From Cryobacterium algoricola (GTDB lineage Bacteria; Actinomycetota; Actinomycetes; Actinomycetales; Microbacteriaceae): 64,000 nucleotides of DNA. The stretch lies in the NCBI RefSeq assembly GCF_004402485.1, contig NZ_SOFG01000011.1, forward strand, positions 434,001-498,000, read 5' to 3'. Under the pieces are notes generated by a model. It did not search any database and was not told where the DNA came from. It saw nothing but the letters and a program-made list of their open reading frames with translations. Shown in pieces: positions 18,543 through 28,239 of the stretch. Position numbers and translations under genes: made by a program. Positions within the stretch are counted from its first letter, which is position 1; each line of letters opens with the position of its first letter.

Positions 18543-18818
18543 TCAGCCGCCTGGTGTTCCGAAGACGTACGTCACGACGAGTGCGAACACCCAGTCGAGG
18601 GCGGAAACCAGGGCCATCATGATCGCTACGAAGATCAGGACGACAGCCGTATAGCTCAGCAGTTCCTTGCGTGTCGGGGTGACCACCTTGCGGAGCTCCG
18701 CCATGACCTGCTTCAGGAACAGGGACATCCGTGCGAACGGACCGCGTTTGGCGTCGCGAGCGAGTCGTGCGTCTGCGACGATTTCCTCACTGGGTTCGTC
18801 GACAACTTTTCGGGCCAC
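18543..18818 (-). CDS. secE: Preprotein translocase subunit SecE
   Basis: This 91-residue single-span membrane protein stabilises SecY in the Sec channel. It shows the typical amphipathic KQVMAELRKVVTPTRKELLS segment followed by one hydrophobic helix (TAVVLIFVAIMMALVSALDW). It begins at GTG 18818 and lies between tRNA-Trp and nusG, as is usual in actinobacteria. Confidence 0.96.
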   Translation of the reverse strand: MARKVVDEPSEEIVADARLARDAKRGPFARMSLFLKQVMAELRKVVTPTRKELLSYTAVVLIFVAIMMALVSALDWVFALVVTYVFGTPGG

Positions 18819-18860
18819 CTGTTACACCTTTCATGGGCCGACGGAAATGCCACCGACTTG

Positions 18861-18933
18861 CAGGGCGGACAGGACTCGAACCTGCAACCTGCGGTTTTGG
18901 AGACCGCTGCTCTACCAATTGAGCCACCACCCT
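18861..18933 (-). tRNA. tRNA-Trp (CCA anticodon)
   Basis: A 73-base cloverleaf reads on the minus strand from AGGGTGG to the pairing CCGCCCT plus discriminator G. The anticodon loop CTCCAAA gives anticodon CCA, and the T loop is TTCGAGT. The terminal CCA is not encoded. It sits just upstream of secE. Confidence 0.95.
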
Positions 18934-19117
18934 ATGCAGCCGGATCACCATGCGGACCTGCGCAGACCCCCCGAAAGAAACACGAGAAAAAGGCGCAAAA
19001 AAGCATGGCAGATTTCAACTACCTCGATCAAGTCTAGGTCACACCGGCACCACTGTAAAGCTGGGGTCGTCGTGGCGGATGCTGGCCGCGCGGGTGCGGC
19101 CACCGTATGCTCGTTCT

Positions 19118-20320
<1,203 letters not shown>

Positions 20321-20332
20321 CTCGCAGCCGGG

Positions 20333-20360
20333 CGGGCATCCACCGACCGGTGGATGCCCG
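20333..20360. terminator. Hairpin after the aminotransferase gene
   Basis: CGGGCATCCACCG at 20333-20345 pairs perfectly with 20348-20360. It lies between the aminotransferase and the ABC exporter genes. There is no T-tract; a terminator role is inferred from position. Confidence 0.55.
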
Positions 20361-20413
20361 GGTCGGCCGGGCGGACGCTTACGTTCGCGGGCCTCCGGTG
20401 GGATTCTTTCGGT

Positions 20414-21379
20414 ATGACCACCACACCAGAGCCCAGGAACAGCTCAGACCCCGTCGTGCGCGTGCGCAACCTGCACAAGTCCTACGGCGCCTTCGAGGCC
20501 GTCGCGGGCATCAGCTTCGACATCCGGCCCGGCGAGACGTTCGCGCTCCTCGGCCCGAACGGCGCGGGCAAGAGCACGGTCATCGAGATCCTCGAGGGCT
20601 ACCGCGACCGCACCAGCGGCGAGGTGAGCGTGCTCGGCACCGACCCGCAGCACGGCGGCCTCGACTGGAAGGCCCGGCTCGGCATCGTGCTCCAGTCGAC
20701 GGGCGAAAGCGGCAACGTCACGGTCGCCGAGCAGCTCGCGCACTTCGCGAGCCTCTACCCGAACCCGCGGGACGTGACGGAGGTCATCGCGGCCGTCGGC
20801 CTCGAGGAGAAGGCGAAGACCCGGATCAGCCGGCTGTCCGGCGGACAGCGCCGGCGGGTGGATGTCGCGCTCGGCATCATCGGCCGGCCGGAGCTCCTCT
20901 TCCTCGACGAACCGACCACGGGGTTCGACCCCGAGGCACGCCACCAGTTCTGGGACCTCGTGCGCAGCCTGAAGTCCGAGGGCACCACGATCCTGCTCAC
21001 GACCCACTACCTCGACGAGGCCGCCCAGCTCGGCGACCGCGCCGGGGTGATCACCGGGGGCCGCCTGATCGACATCGGCGCGATCGACGAGATCGGCGGG
21101 GCGGAGGCGCGGGTTCCGCTCGTGCGCTGGCGGGATGCGGCGGGCCAGTCCCACGAGATCCGCACCGACCAGCCGGGCCGCGTCGTGGCCGAGCTCGTCG
21201 CTGCGAGCGTCGGCGCGAGTGGCAAGGGTGCCGGGGAGCCGGCCGAACTCGAGGTGATCCGGCCGAGCCTCGAGGACGTCTACCTCGGGCTCGTGCGCGA
21301 CGACCGCGCGGAAACCACGGCGGCGGCATCCGCTGCCGACTCGTCCACTTCTGACGACAGCACGGAGGTGCTCGCATGA
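20414..21379 (+). CDS. ABC exporter ATP-binding subunit
   Basis: This is a 321-residue drug/lantibiotic-type (CcmA/DrrA-like) ATPase with intact Walker A (GPNGAGKST), signature (LSGGQRRRV), Walker B (LLFLDEPTTGFD) and switch histidine (LLTTHYLDEA). A C-terminal extension follows the DrrA-like region. Its stop overlaps the ATG of the permease gene (ATGA at 21376). It is the first gene of an operon with an ABC-2 permease and a two-component system. The ribosome site is weak. Confidence 0.93.
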   Translation: MTTTPEPRNSSDPVVRVRNLHKSYGAFEAVAGISFDIRPGETFALLGPNGAGKSTVIEILEGYRDRTSGEVSVLGTDPQHGGLDWKARLGIVLQSTGESGNVTVAEQLAHFASLYPNPRDVTEVIAAVGLEEKAKTRISRLSGGQRRRVDVALGIIGRPELLFLDEPTTGFDPEARHQFWDLVRSLKSEGTTILLTTHYLDEAAQLGDRAGVITGGRLIDIGAIDEIGGAEARVPLVRWRDAAGQSHEIRTDQPGRVVAELVAASVGASGKGAGEPAELEVIRPSLEDVYLGLVRDDRAETTAAASAADSSTSDDSTEVLA

Positions 21380-22239
21380 CCACACTCGACACGACCACCG
21401 GGACCGGCAGCATCCGCTCGGCCCGCCACGGCGTGCTGCGGCTCGGCCTCGCCCGGGTGTATTACGAAGCGCGCATGTACTTCCGCACCCCGGACAGCGT
21501 GTTCTTCACGTTCCTGTTCCCGTTCATCATGCTCGCGATCTTCACCGCCGCGTTCGGCTCGGCCGGCAACATCGGCACAGCGCCCGATGGCAGCGGTGGC
21601 GTCAGCGTCGGCGCGTATTACCTTCCGGGCATGCTCGCGGCGGGCATGCTGCTCTCCGGCGTGCAGAACCTCGCGGTCGACATCGCCGGGGAGAAGAGCG
21701 ACGGCACTCTCAAACGACTCGGCGGCACCCCGCTGTCCCCGCTGAGCTACTTCATCGGCAAGATCGGGATGGTGCTCGTCACCGGCGCGATCCAGGCGGC
21801 ACTGCTGATCCTCGTGGCGCGGTTCGTGCTCGATATCGCCCTGCCGACCGAACCATCCACCTGGCTGACCTTCGCCTGGGTGTTCCTGTTCGGCGTGATC
21901 GCCTGCGCGTTCCTCGGCATTGCGCTCTCCGCGCTGCCGCGCTCCGGGAAGAGCGCGACCGCCGTTGTGATCCCGATCGTGCTGATCCTGCAGTTCATCT
22001 CGGGCGTCTACCTGCAGTTCTACGTGCTGCCCGAGTGGATGCAGAATGTCGCGAGCCTGTTCCCGCTCAAGTGGATGGCGCAGGGGATGCGCTCGGTGTT
22101 CCTGCCGGACAGCTTTGCGAGCCTCGAGCAGAACGGGTCCTGGGACCTCCCGCTCGTCGCGCTCAACCTCGGGATCTGGCTCGTGGTCGGACTCGTGCTC
22201 AGCCGGGTGACGTTCCGCTGGATCCGCAAGGACAGCTGA
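21376..22239 (+). CDS. ABC-2 type exporter permease
   Basis: This is a 287-residue membrane protein with about six helices of the ABC-2 transporter family. The first helix is followed by a periplasmic loop. It has the conserved GEKSDGTLKRLGGTPLSP coupling segment and the FISGVYLQF stretch near the C-terminus. It pairs with the coupled ATPase just upstream to export an unknown compound, possibly an antimicrobial. The following kinase and regulator may sense that compound. Confidence 0.91.
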   Translation: MTTLDTTTGTGSIRSARHGVLRLGLARVYYEARMYFRTPDSVFFTFLFPFIMLAIFTAAFGSAGNIGTAPDGSGGVSVGAYYLPGMLAAGMLLSGVQNLAVDIAGEKSDGTLKRLGGTPLSPLSYFIGKIGMVLVTGAIQAALLILVARFVLDIALPTEPSTWLTFAWVFLFGVIACAFLGIALSALPRSGKSATAVVIPIVLILQFISGVYLQFYVLPEWMQNVASLFPLKWMAQGMRSVFLPDSFASLEQNGSWDLPLVALNLGIWLVVGLVLSRVTFRWIRKDS

Positions 22240-22281
22240 ACCGGTGTTCTCCGGTCACCGCCGCCGTGGGAGGCTGGGCGC

Positions 22282-23538
22282 ATGAGGATTCCGGCCATGA
22301 CGACTGTGCGCTGGTGGGACGTCGCCGTCGGCGGGTCCCTGCTCCTGATGGGAGTGCTCGCGGCCTCCGACACCTACCGGTACGGGCACGAGCTCGGGCG
22401 GATCGGCGCTCTCGCAACACTCGCCGCGATCGGTGTCGGCTATCTCTGGTTCGGGCGGCGCGCCATCGACTGCCCGAGCGGACGGGCCGCGCAATCGGGG
22501 ATGGCCGCGACGGCCTTCCGCGGCGTGCTGATCGTCGGCGTCGGCGTCGCCGCGGCGTTCAACCCGAGCCTTGCGACGCTCCAGGCGATCGCCTTCCCGC
22601 TACTCTGGACGCTCACCGATTCCTTCCTCGTCTCGGTCGTCCTGAGCGCCCTCCTCGCGGCATCGGCGGCGGCCGGGCTCTGGCTGGGCATCGGCGGCAC
22701 CGCGTCCGCCCTGGGCCAGGCGTTTGCGACGGAAGGCATCTCCTTCGTCTTCGCGATCGCGATGGGCGCCTGGATCACCCGCATCGCCCGCGACGGCAAC
22801 ACCCAGCGCCGCCTCTACGAGGAGCTCAGCGTCGCCCAGGACGAGCTCGCCGCCCTGCACCGGGATGCCGGGAGCGCGGCCGAGCGGGAACGCCTGTCCA
22901 GGGAGATCCACGACACCATCGCCCAGAGCCTGACGAGCCTCGTGATGCTCGCCCAGCGCGCGGGGAACGAGCTCGGGCCGGACAGCGGGGCGCGGCCCAC
23001 CGTCGAACTCATCGAGGACACCGCCCGGCAGGCCCTGACCGAGGCGCGCACCCTGGTCGCGGCGATGTCGCCCGTGCGGGTCGGCGACTCGACCCTCGCC
23101 GAGACCCTGCGCCGCCTCGCTGCACGCTTCGAACGCGAGACCGGCATCCAGGTGCTGGTGTCCGTCTCGGCGCCCGGCCTCGACGGACTCGACCGGCTCG
23201 ACCGCGAAAACGAGGTCGTGCTGCTCCGCTGCGCCCAGGAGGGTCTCGCGAACGTGCGCAAGCACTCCCGCGCGGGGGCGGCATCCGTTCGCCTCGAACG
23301 AGTGGGCACGGATGCCGTGCTCACCGTGACCGACGACGGTCGCGGCCTCGGCGCCTATGCTCCCGCCCACGAGAACGGGTTCGGCCTCTCGGGGATGCGC
23401 GACCGGCTCGCCCTCGTCGGCGGCGGTCTCACGGTCGGCGCCGGTGAGCGCGGCGGCACCGTGCTGCGGGTGACCGTGCCCGCGGCGGGCGCGGACGACG
23501 CCCGCACCTCCGTCGAATCGGTGCGGGGCGAGCGATGA
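22282..23538 (+). CDS. NarL-type sensor histidine kinase
   Basis: This is a 418-residue membrane kinase. About five hydrophobic helices occupy residues 10-190. A HisKA_3 domain follows (ERLSREIHDTIAQSLTSLVM, with the phosphorylated His), and the HATPase domain is at the C-terminus (TDDGRGLG and GFGLSGMRDRL). GGGAGG precedes the ATG at 22282. It overlaps the response regulator gene by 4 bp and lies downstream of the ABC exporter, a common detoxification arrangement. Confidence 0.92.
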   Translation: MRIPAMTTVRWWDVAVGGSLLLMGVLAASDTYRYGHELGRIGALATLAAIGVGYLWFGRRAIDCPSGRAAQSGMAATAFRGVLIVGVGVAAAFNPSLATLQAIAFPLLWTLTDSFLVSVVLSALLAASAAAGLWLGIGGTASALGQAFATEGISFVFAIAMGAWITRIARDGNTQRRLYEELSVAQDELAALHRDAGSAAERERLSREIHDTIAQSLTSLVMLAQRAGNELGPDSGARPTVELIEDTARQALTEARTLVAAMSPVRVGDSTLAETLRRLAARFERETGIQVLVSVSAPGLDGLDRLDRENEVVLLRCAQEGLANVRKHSRAGAASVRLERVGTDAVLTVTDDGRGLGAYAPAHENGFGLSGMRDRLALVGGGLTVGAGERGGTVLRVTVPAAGADDARTSVESVRGER

Positions 23539-24158
23539 TCCGGGTCATCGTGGCCGACGACCACCCGATCGTGCGCGGCGGCATCGCCATGCTGCTCGGC
23601 GCCGCCGGCGACATCGAGGTCGTCGGGCAGGCAGGCAACGGCGAGGAGGCCGTCGCGCTCGCGGCCGCGCTCGACCCAGACCTCGTGCTGATGGACCTGC
23701 GGATGCCGCTGCTCGACGGCGTCGCGGCGACCGCGCTCATCGTCGCGGCGAACGAGCGTACCCGGGTGCTGGTGCTCACGACCTACGAGAGCGACGACCA
23801 GATCCTCGCGGCGATCGCGGCCGGGGCGAGCGGGTACCTGCTCAAGGCGGCGCCCCAGGCGGAGATCATCGAGGGCGTGCGCTCGGTCGCTCGCGGCCAG
23901 ACCGCGCTCGCCCCGTCGATCGCGGCGATGCTCGTGCAGCGGGTGCGCGTGGATGCCGCCCCGGCGCCGCGCCTGTCGGCCCGCGAACTCGACGTGCTCC
24001 GGCTCGTCTCGGCCGGCGAGAGCAACCCGCAGATCGACCGCTCACTGTTCATCAGCGAGGCGACCGTGAAGACGCACCTGCTGCACGCCTTCGAGAAGCT
24101 CGCGGTGAGCGACCGGACCCGCGCCGTGACCCGGGCGATGGAACTCGGACTGCTCTAG
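23535..24158 (+). CDS. LuxR/NarL-family response regulator
   Basis: This is a 207-residue regulator with a receiver domain (phospho-acceptor Asp in PDLVLMDLRMPLLDG, Lys in GYLLKAAP) and a C-terminal LuxR HTH (SARELDVLRLVSAGESNPQI). It is coupled to the upstream kinase. It most likely activates the exporter operon. Its last codons form one arm of a hairpin shared with the convergent regulator gene. Confidence 0.93.
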   Translation: MIRVIVADDHPIVRGGIAMLLGAAGDIEVVGQAGNGEEAVALAAALDPDLVLMDLRMPLLDGVAATALIVAANERTRVLVLTTYESDDQILAAIAAGASGYLLKAAPQAEIIEGVRSVARGQTALAPSIAAMLVQRVRVDAAPAPRLSARELDVLRLVSAGESNPQIDRSLFISEATVKTHLLHAFEKLAVSDRTRAVTRAMELGLL

Positions 24159-24190
24159 CCCGGCGGATGCCGCCGGGCGGCTAGAGCAGT
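24149..24190. terminator. Shared hairpin made from two stop regions
   Basis: Both convergent response-regulator genes end with CTGCTCTAG, so their stop codons pair with each other (24149-24158 with 24181-24190). An inner stem pairs CCCGGCGG with CCGCCGGG. It is a likely bidirectional terminator. Confidence 0.6.
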
Positions 24191-24894
24191 TTGCGCTCGA
24201 GCGCCCAGGCGGTGAGTTCGTAGCGGGAGGAGAGCTGCAGCTTGCGGAGCACCGCTGAGACGTGCGTCTCGACGGTCTTCGGCGAGATGAACAGGCTCCC
24301 GGCGACTTCCTTGTAGGTGTAGCCGCGGGCGATCAGCCGCATGACCTCCTGCTCCCTCGCGGAGAGGCGGTCGAGTTCCTCCGTCGTCTCGGCGGTCTCG
24401 CCGGCGACCGCGCCGAACGCGTCGAGCACGAAGCCCGCGAGCCGCGGGGAGAACACGGCGTCGCCGCCGGCGACCCGGCGTGCGGCTTCGGAGACCTCGG
24501 CCCCCGATGAGCTCTTGGTGATGTATCCGCGCGCGCCCGCCCGGATCACCCGGACCACGTCGTCGGCGGCGTCGGAGACGCTCAGCGCGAGGAACAGGGT
24601 GTGCGGCGCCCGGTGCGCGGCATCGTGGATGACCTCGCTGCCGCCGCCGCCGCGCCCGCCGGGCAGGTGCACGTCGAGCAGCACCACCCGCGGCTGCAGC
24701 GCGACCACGAGTTCGATCGCCTCGTCGACGGTCGCGGCCTCGCCGAGCACCCGGATGTCCGCGTCGAGTTCGGCGCGCAGGCCGGAGCGGAAGATCGAGT
24801 GGTCGTCGACGATCACGACCGGGAGCCCGGCGGCCGTGCCGGGCGCGGTGCCGAGGTCCGGGCGCGGGTCTGGTGCGGCGTGCGGCTCGCTCAT
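24181..24894 (-). CDS. LuxR/NarL-family response regulator
   Basis: This is a 237-residue regulator. The receiver domain has the acceptor Asp in PRVVLLDVHLPG and the Lys in GYITKSSS. A short glycine run follows the acceptor site. The LuxR HTH lies near the C-terminus (SAREQEVMRLIARGYTYKEV). The ATG at 24894 overlaps the stop of the PspC-domain kinase by 4 bp, so the two form a pair. It is a different subfamily from the convergent regulator. Confidence 0.93.
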   Translation of the reverse strand: MSEPHAAPDPRPDLGTAPGTAAGLPVVIVDDHSIFRSGLRAELDADIRVLGEAATVDEAIELVVALQPRVVLLDVHLPGGRGGGGSEVIHDAAHRAPHTLFLALSVSDAADDVVRVIRAGARGYITKSSSGAEVSEAARRVAGGDAVFSPRLAGFVLDAFGAVAGETAETTEELDRLSAREQEVMRLIARGYTYKEVAGSLFISPKTVETHVSAVLRKLQLSSRYELTAWALERKLL

Positions 24895-26420
24895 GAGCGG
24901 CTCCCGTCGGCATCCGCTTCGTCTGGCTGCACCGGGTCCGGCCGAACCGATTCGACGGAGAGTGCGGGGTTTTCGGCCCGAATCGGGCCCGTAAGGTGCG
25001 TTTTCATCACAAAGTCCGTCGAATTGGTTGGGTGCGGGGCGGCAGGGTCGGGGACCGCGGGGGCAGCGGATGCCGTGGGCAGGGTGAGCAGGATCTCCGT
25101 GCCGGCGCCGCCGGGGCCGGGACGCACGAGCGCGGAACCGCCGAGGCGGCGCATCCGCCCGATGACGGACTCACGGACGCCGTGCCGGTCGTCCGGTACG
25201 TCGTCGAGCCGGAAGCCGGGCCCGCGGTCGGTCACGCTGAGGCTCACCGCGGTCGCCCCCGTCTCGAGGTACACGGACACCGGGCCGCCCGCGTGCCGCG
25301 CCGCGTTGAGCATGGCCTCGCGGGCAGCGGCGAGCAGCCCATCCGGGGCGGGTCCGAGGCTCGCGCCGGCGCTCACGACATCGAACTGAACCGGGAAATC
25401 GGCCTCGAGCTCCGCGCCGATCCGGCGGAGGGCGGTCGGGAGGTCGACGTCGGGGACACCAGAGCCGGCACCGCCACCGCCATCGGCGCCCGCTCCTCCG
25501 CCCGTGCCGAAACCGGTCCCCGTCCCGGTGAACAGCCACTCGCGCAACTCTCGTTCCTGGGCGCGGGCGAGCCGGGCGGCGTCGCTCTGCGGCCCGGCCT
25601 TCTGCTGGATCAACGCGAGCGTCTGCAGCACGGAGTCGTGCAGGTGCGCGGCGATCTCGGCGCGTTCGGCCTCGCGGGCCCGCCCGGCGCGTTCGTCGGC
25701 AAGGTCGCGCGAGAGCCGCACGAGCCACGGCGCGATCACGACGACGACGCCGAGCAGCACCGAAGCGGATGCGATCACGACCGTCCATCCGTCCGGGCTG
25801 TCGCTCGTCACGAAGAACAGCAGGATCCCGACCGCGACGAGCACGAGGGCGCCGAGGGCGCGCACGAGCAGGGCGGAGGAGTGCTGCTCCGAACCGCCGC
25901 GGATGTCCGCGAACTGCCGCCAGGCGAGCGCGGTCCCCGAGAGCACGACGATCGCGGGGATGACGACGGCGAGCGGGATATCGGCGCCGAGGCGGCTCGC
26001 GACGAGGGTGAGCCCGGCGGCGAGGAGGGCGAGGCCGAGCAGGATCTCCGTGATCGGGGCCGACCGGGCCGAGGACGCGGCGGCGGCGGCTCTCTCGGCC
26101 GCGGCATCCGCCGGCCCGCCGAGGCCGGAACCGGAGTCAGAGCCGGAGCCGGAGCCGGAGGAGCCTGCGTACCCGGGCGCCGGGCGCGCGAGACTCGCCT
26201 TGGGGAGTTCGCCCGCCCCGAACCGGGCCGGGTTCGCTGTCTCTGTCGGCGTCGTCACCCAGAGCCAGGCGTAGAGCAGCGCGCCGGACCCGCCGGCGAG
26301 GACGAGCAGCAGCGTCGCGCTGCGCACCACGGTCACGGACAACCCGGTGTGTTCGGCGAACCCCGCGCAGACGCCGGCGATGATCCGCTGGCGCGGCCGG
26401 GTCATCCGCTCGGTTCTCAT
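24891..26420 (-). CDS. PspC-domain sensor histidine kinase
   Basis: This is a 509-residue membrane kinase. An N-terminal PspC domain (RQRIIAGVCAGFAEHTGLSV, first 60 residues) is followed by several hydrophobic helices, a HisKA_3 domain with His in AAHLHDSVLQTLALIQQKAG, and an HATPase domain (VTDRGPGF). The kinase domain ends near EILLTLP. The remaining 50 residues are unrelated and are largely encoded by a miniature repeat element. The ATG at 26420 is preferred, as the PspC domain starts there. Cell-envelope stress sensing is the usual role of this architecture. Confidence 0.88.
   Translation of the reverse strand: MRTERMTRPRQRIIAGVCAGFAEHTGLSVTVVRSATLLLVLAGGSGALLYAWLWVTTPTETANPARFGAGELPKASLARPAPGYAGSSGSGSGSDSGSGLGGPADAAAERAAAAASSARSAPITEILLGLALLAAGLTLVASRLGADIPLAVVIPAIVVLSGTALAWRQFADIRGGSEQHSSALLVRALGALVLVAVGILLFFVTSDSPDGWTVVIASASVLLGVVVVIAPWLVRLSRDLADERAGRAREAERAEIAAHLHDSVLQTLALIQQKAGPQSDAARLARAQERELREWLFTGTGTGFGTGGGAGADGGGGAGSGVPDVDLPTALRRIGAELEADFPVQFDVVSAGASLGPAPDGLLAAAREAMLNAARHAGGPVSVYLETGATAVSLSVTDRGPGFRLDDVPDDRHGVRESVIGRMRRLGGSALVRPGPGGAGTEILLTLPTASAAPAVPDPAAPHPTNSTDFVMKTHLTGPIRAENPALSVESVRPDPVQPDEADADGSRS
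24942..25032. repeat. Miniature inverted-repeat element, copy A (inside a CDS)
   Basis: A 91-bp unit is bounded by imperfect terminal inverted repeats, CCGAACCGATTCGACGGAG at the left and the complement-type GTCCGTCGAATTGGTTGGG at the right. The ends match copy B at 29464-29555, while the middles differ. Copy A forms about 30 codons near the 3' end of the PspC-kinase gene. Confidence 0.75.
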
Positions 26421-26532
26421 GTCTTCATCCAAGCACCCCGAAGGCCGCCCCGATCCGGTGCGGCCAGATCTCAGGGTCCGTTCAGGGTTCTCCCCCATAG
26501 CAGCGCGCCACCGCGAGTGGTTGGGTGAAGTT

Positions 26533-28230
26533 ATGACCGATCAACCGCGTAATCCGACATATCCGGCCGGCCCGGGCCCGTCGGGTCCAGACCAGCTCAC
26601 CCGTTTCTTCGACTGGATCCGCCGCAGCGGCATGGTCCGCGGCGCTGACCGCTGGTTCGCCGGAGTCTGCGGCGCGATCGCCGGCCGCACCGGCCTCGAC
26701 CCGATCATCGTGCGCGGCATCGCGTTCGTTCTCGCCGTGCTCGGGGCTCCCGTGCTCTTCGTCTACGCGGTCGGCTGGGCGCTCCTGCCCAACGCGCTCG
26801 GCCGCATCCACGCCGAGGAAGCCCTCCGTGGCCGCTTCGAGCCCGCCATGATCGGGATCGGCGCCGTCCTGCTCCTCACCATCGTGCCGTTCACCCGCGG
26901 ATTCTGGTGGGACGGCCCTCCCGCCGCCTGGGGCATGCCCGGCTGGCTGAGCACCTCGCTGAGCGCCGCCTGGGGCCTCGCGGTCGTCGCCGGCATCGTC
27001 TGGCTCGTGCTCTACCTCGTTCGCCGCGGTCCGGGCGGCGGGGGTTCATCCCGCGGCGGAAACGGCGGCTACGGTTCCGGCGACGGTACCGGGTACAGCC
27101 CCGGTCCGGGTTCCGGTTCCGGCGAGCGCCCGCGTCCGACCTCGGGTTACGGCTCGGCAGCGGATGCCGGTCCCACCCCGCCCGCGCCCGGCGCGCCCCC
27201 CGCACCCCCGGCTCCGCCGGCGCCCGAGGCCACGTCTTCCGCCGGCTTCGCCCCGCAATCGTCGTGGACCGCTTCGCCATCCGCGACCGAGAACCCGTAC
27301 CAGGCCGACTACCGGAACCGGAACGGAATCCCGCAGCCGACGCCGGGGACGTACCCGGGGGCATCCGCTTACCCGGGCGGCCCGGGCACCCCGGGCGCAC
27401 CCGCGACCGGCGCGTACGCGGCGAACGCCGCGAGTGCGACGGCCGCGAACCAGGCCTGGCAGGAGCAGAACCGGGTGCGGACCGAACAGAACCGCGCGTG
27501 GCGCGAGCAGAACCTCGCCTGGCAGGAACGCCAGCGTCAGCGGCAGGCCGAACAGGCCGCCTGGCGTCGCGGCCGCCGCCCGAGCGCCGCCGTGTCGGCG
27601 ATCACCCTCGGGGTCGCGCTGCTCGCCGGAGCGATCGTCGCGTCCGTCTACGCGCACGGGGTCTGGTCGAATTCCGCGTTCGTCCTCGGCCTCGCCGTCG
27701 CCCTCGGTGTCGCCGCGATCGGCATGATCGTCTCCGGCATCCGTGGCCGCGAGAGCGGGGCGCTCGGCGGGCTCGCGTTCCTCGCGGCGCTCACCCTCGT
27801 CGCCCTCGGCTGGATGCCGCAGGGCACCCAGTTCGCCTTCGCCGGCACCCACAACTGGGCCGTGCCGTCCTCCTCTGCCGGGGCACCCCCCGGCTACGCG
27901 ATGTTCGCCGGCACGCCGACCGTCGACCTCACCGCCCTCGACAATGCCCCGGCCCGGGACGCCCGCACGATCGACGTGTGGCTCGGATTCGGCGTGACGA
28001 CGCTCGAGCTGCCGAGCGACCGGCCCGTCGAGGTCGAGGTCAACCTCCTCGCCGGCGTCGTGACGACGGGCGGGGAATCACGCGACCCCGAGCGCGCCGG
28101 TGTCTTCCTCCGCGACGTGCGCACCGTCAACGGCACGGATGCCCGGGCCGTCACCCACGTTCGCGTCTGGTCGTTCGCCGGCCAGGTCGACCTCACTCAG
28201 TCCGGCGTCCGCGTCGGCACCGCACGCTAG
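26533..28230 (+). CDS. PspC-domain membrane protein
   Basis: This is a 565-residue protein with a PspC domain near the N-terminus (ADRWFAGVCGAIAGRTGLDP). Further helices, a long Pro/Gly/Ala-rich disordered linker (about residues 170-340), a charged Gln/Arg segment, four more helices and a soluble C-terminal domain that may be LiaF-like follow (IDVWLGFGVTTLELPSDRPV). GGTGAAG precedes the ATG at 26533. It diverges from the PspC-kinase gene, so all three probably form one envelope-stress module. Confidence 0.85.
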   Translation: MTDQPRNPTYPAGPGPSGPDQLTRFFDWIRRSGMVRGADRWFAGVCGAIAGRTGLDPIIVRGIAFVLAVLGAPVLFVYAVGWALLPNALGRIHAEEALRGRFEPAMIGIGAVLLLTIVPFTRGFWWDGPPAAWGMPGWLSTSLSAAWGLAVVAGIVWLVLYLVRRGPGGGGSSRGGNGGYGSGDGTGYSPGPGSGSGERPRPTSGYGSAADAGPTPPAPGAPPAPPAPPAPEATSSAGFAPQSSWTASPSATENPYQADYRNRNGIPQPTPGTYPGASAYPGGPGTPGAPATGAYAANAASATAANQAWQEQNRVRTEQNRAWREQNLAWQERQRQRQAEQAAWRRGRRPSAAVSAITLGVALLAGAIVASVYAHGVWSNSAFVLGLAVALGVAAIGMIVSGIRGRESGALGGLAFLAALTLVALGWMPQGTQFAFAGTHNWAVPSSSAGAPPGYAMFAGTPTVDLTALDNAPARDARTIDVWLGFGVTTLELPSDRPVEVEVNLLAGVVTTGGESRDPERAGVFLRDVRTVNGTDARAVTHVRVWSFAGQVDLTQSGVRVGTAR

Positions 28231-28239
28231 GAGTCCGCC

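Noticed and set aside
24996..26528. 510-residue open frame antisense to the PspC kinase
   Set aside because: Composition is that of a shadow frame and it has no recognisable motif.
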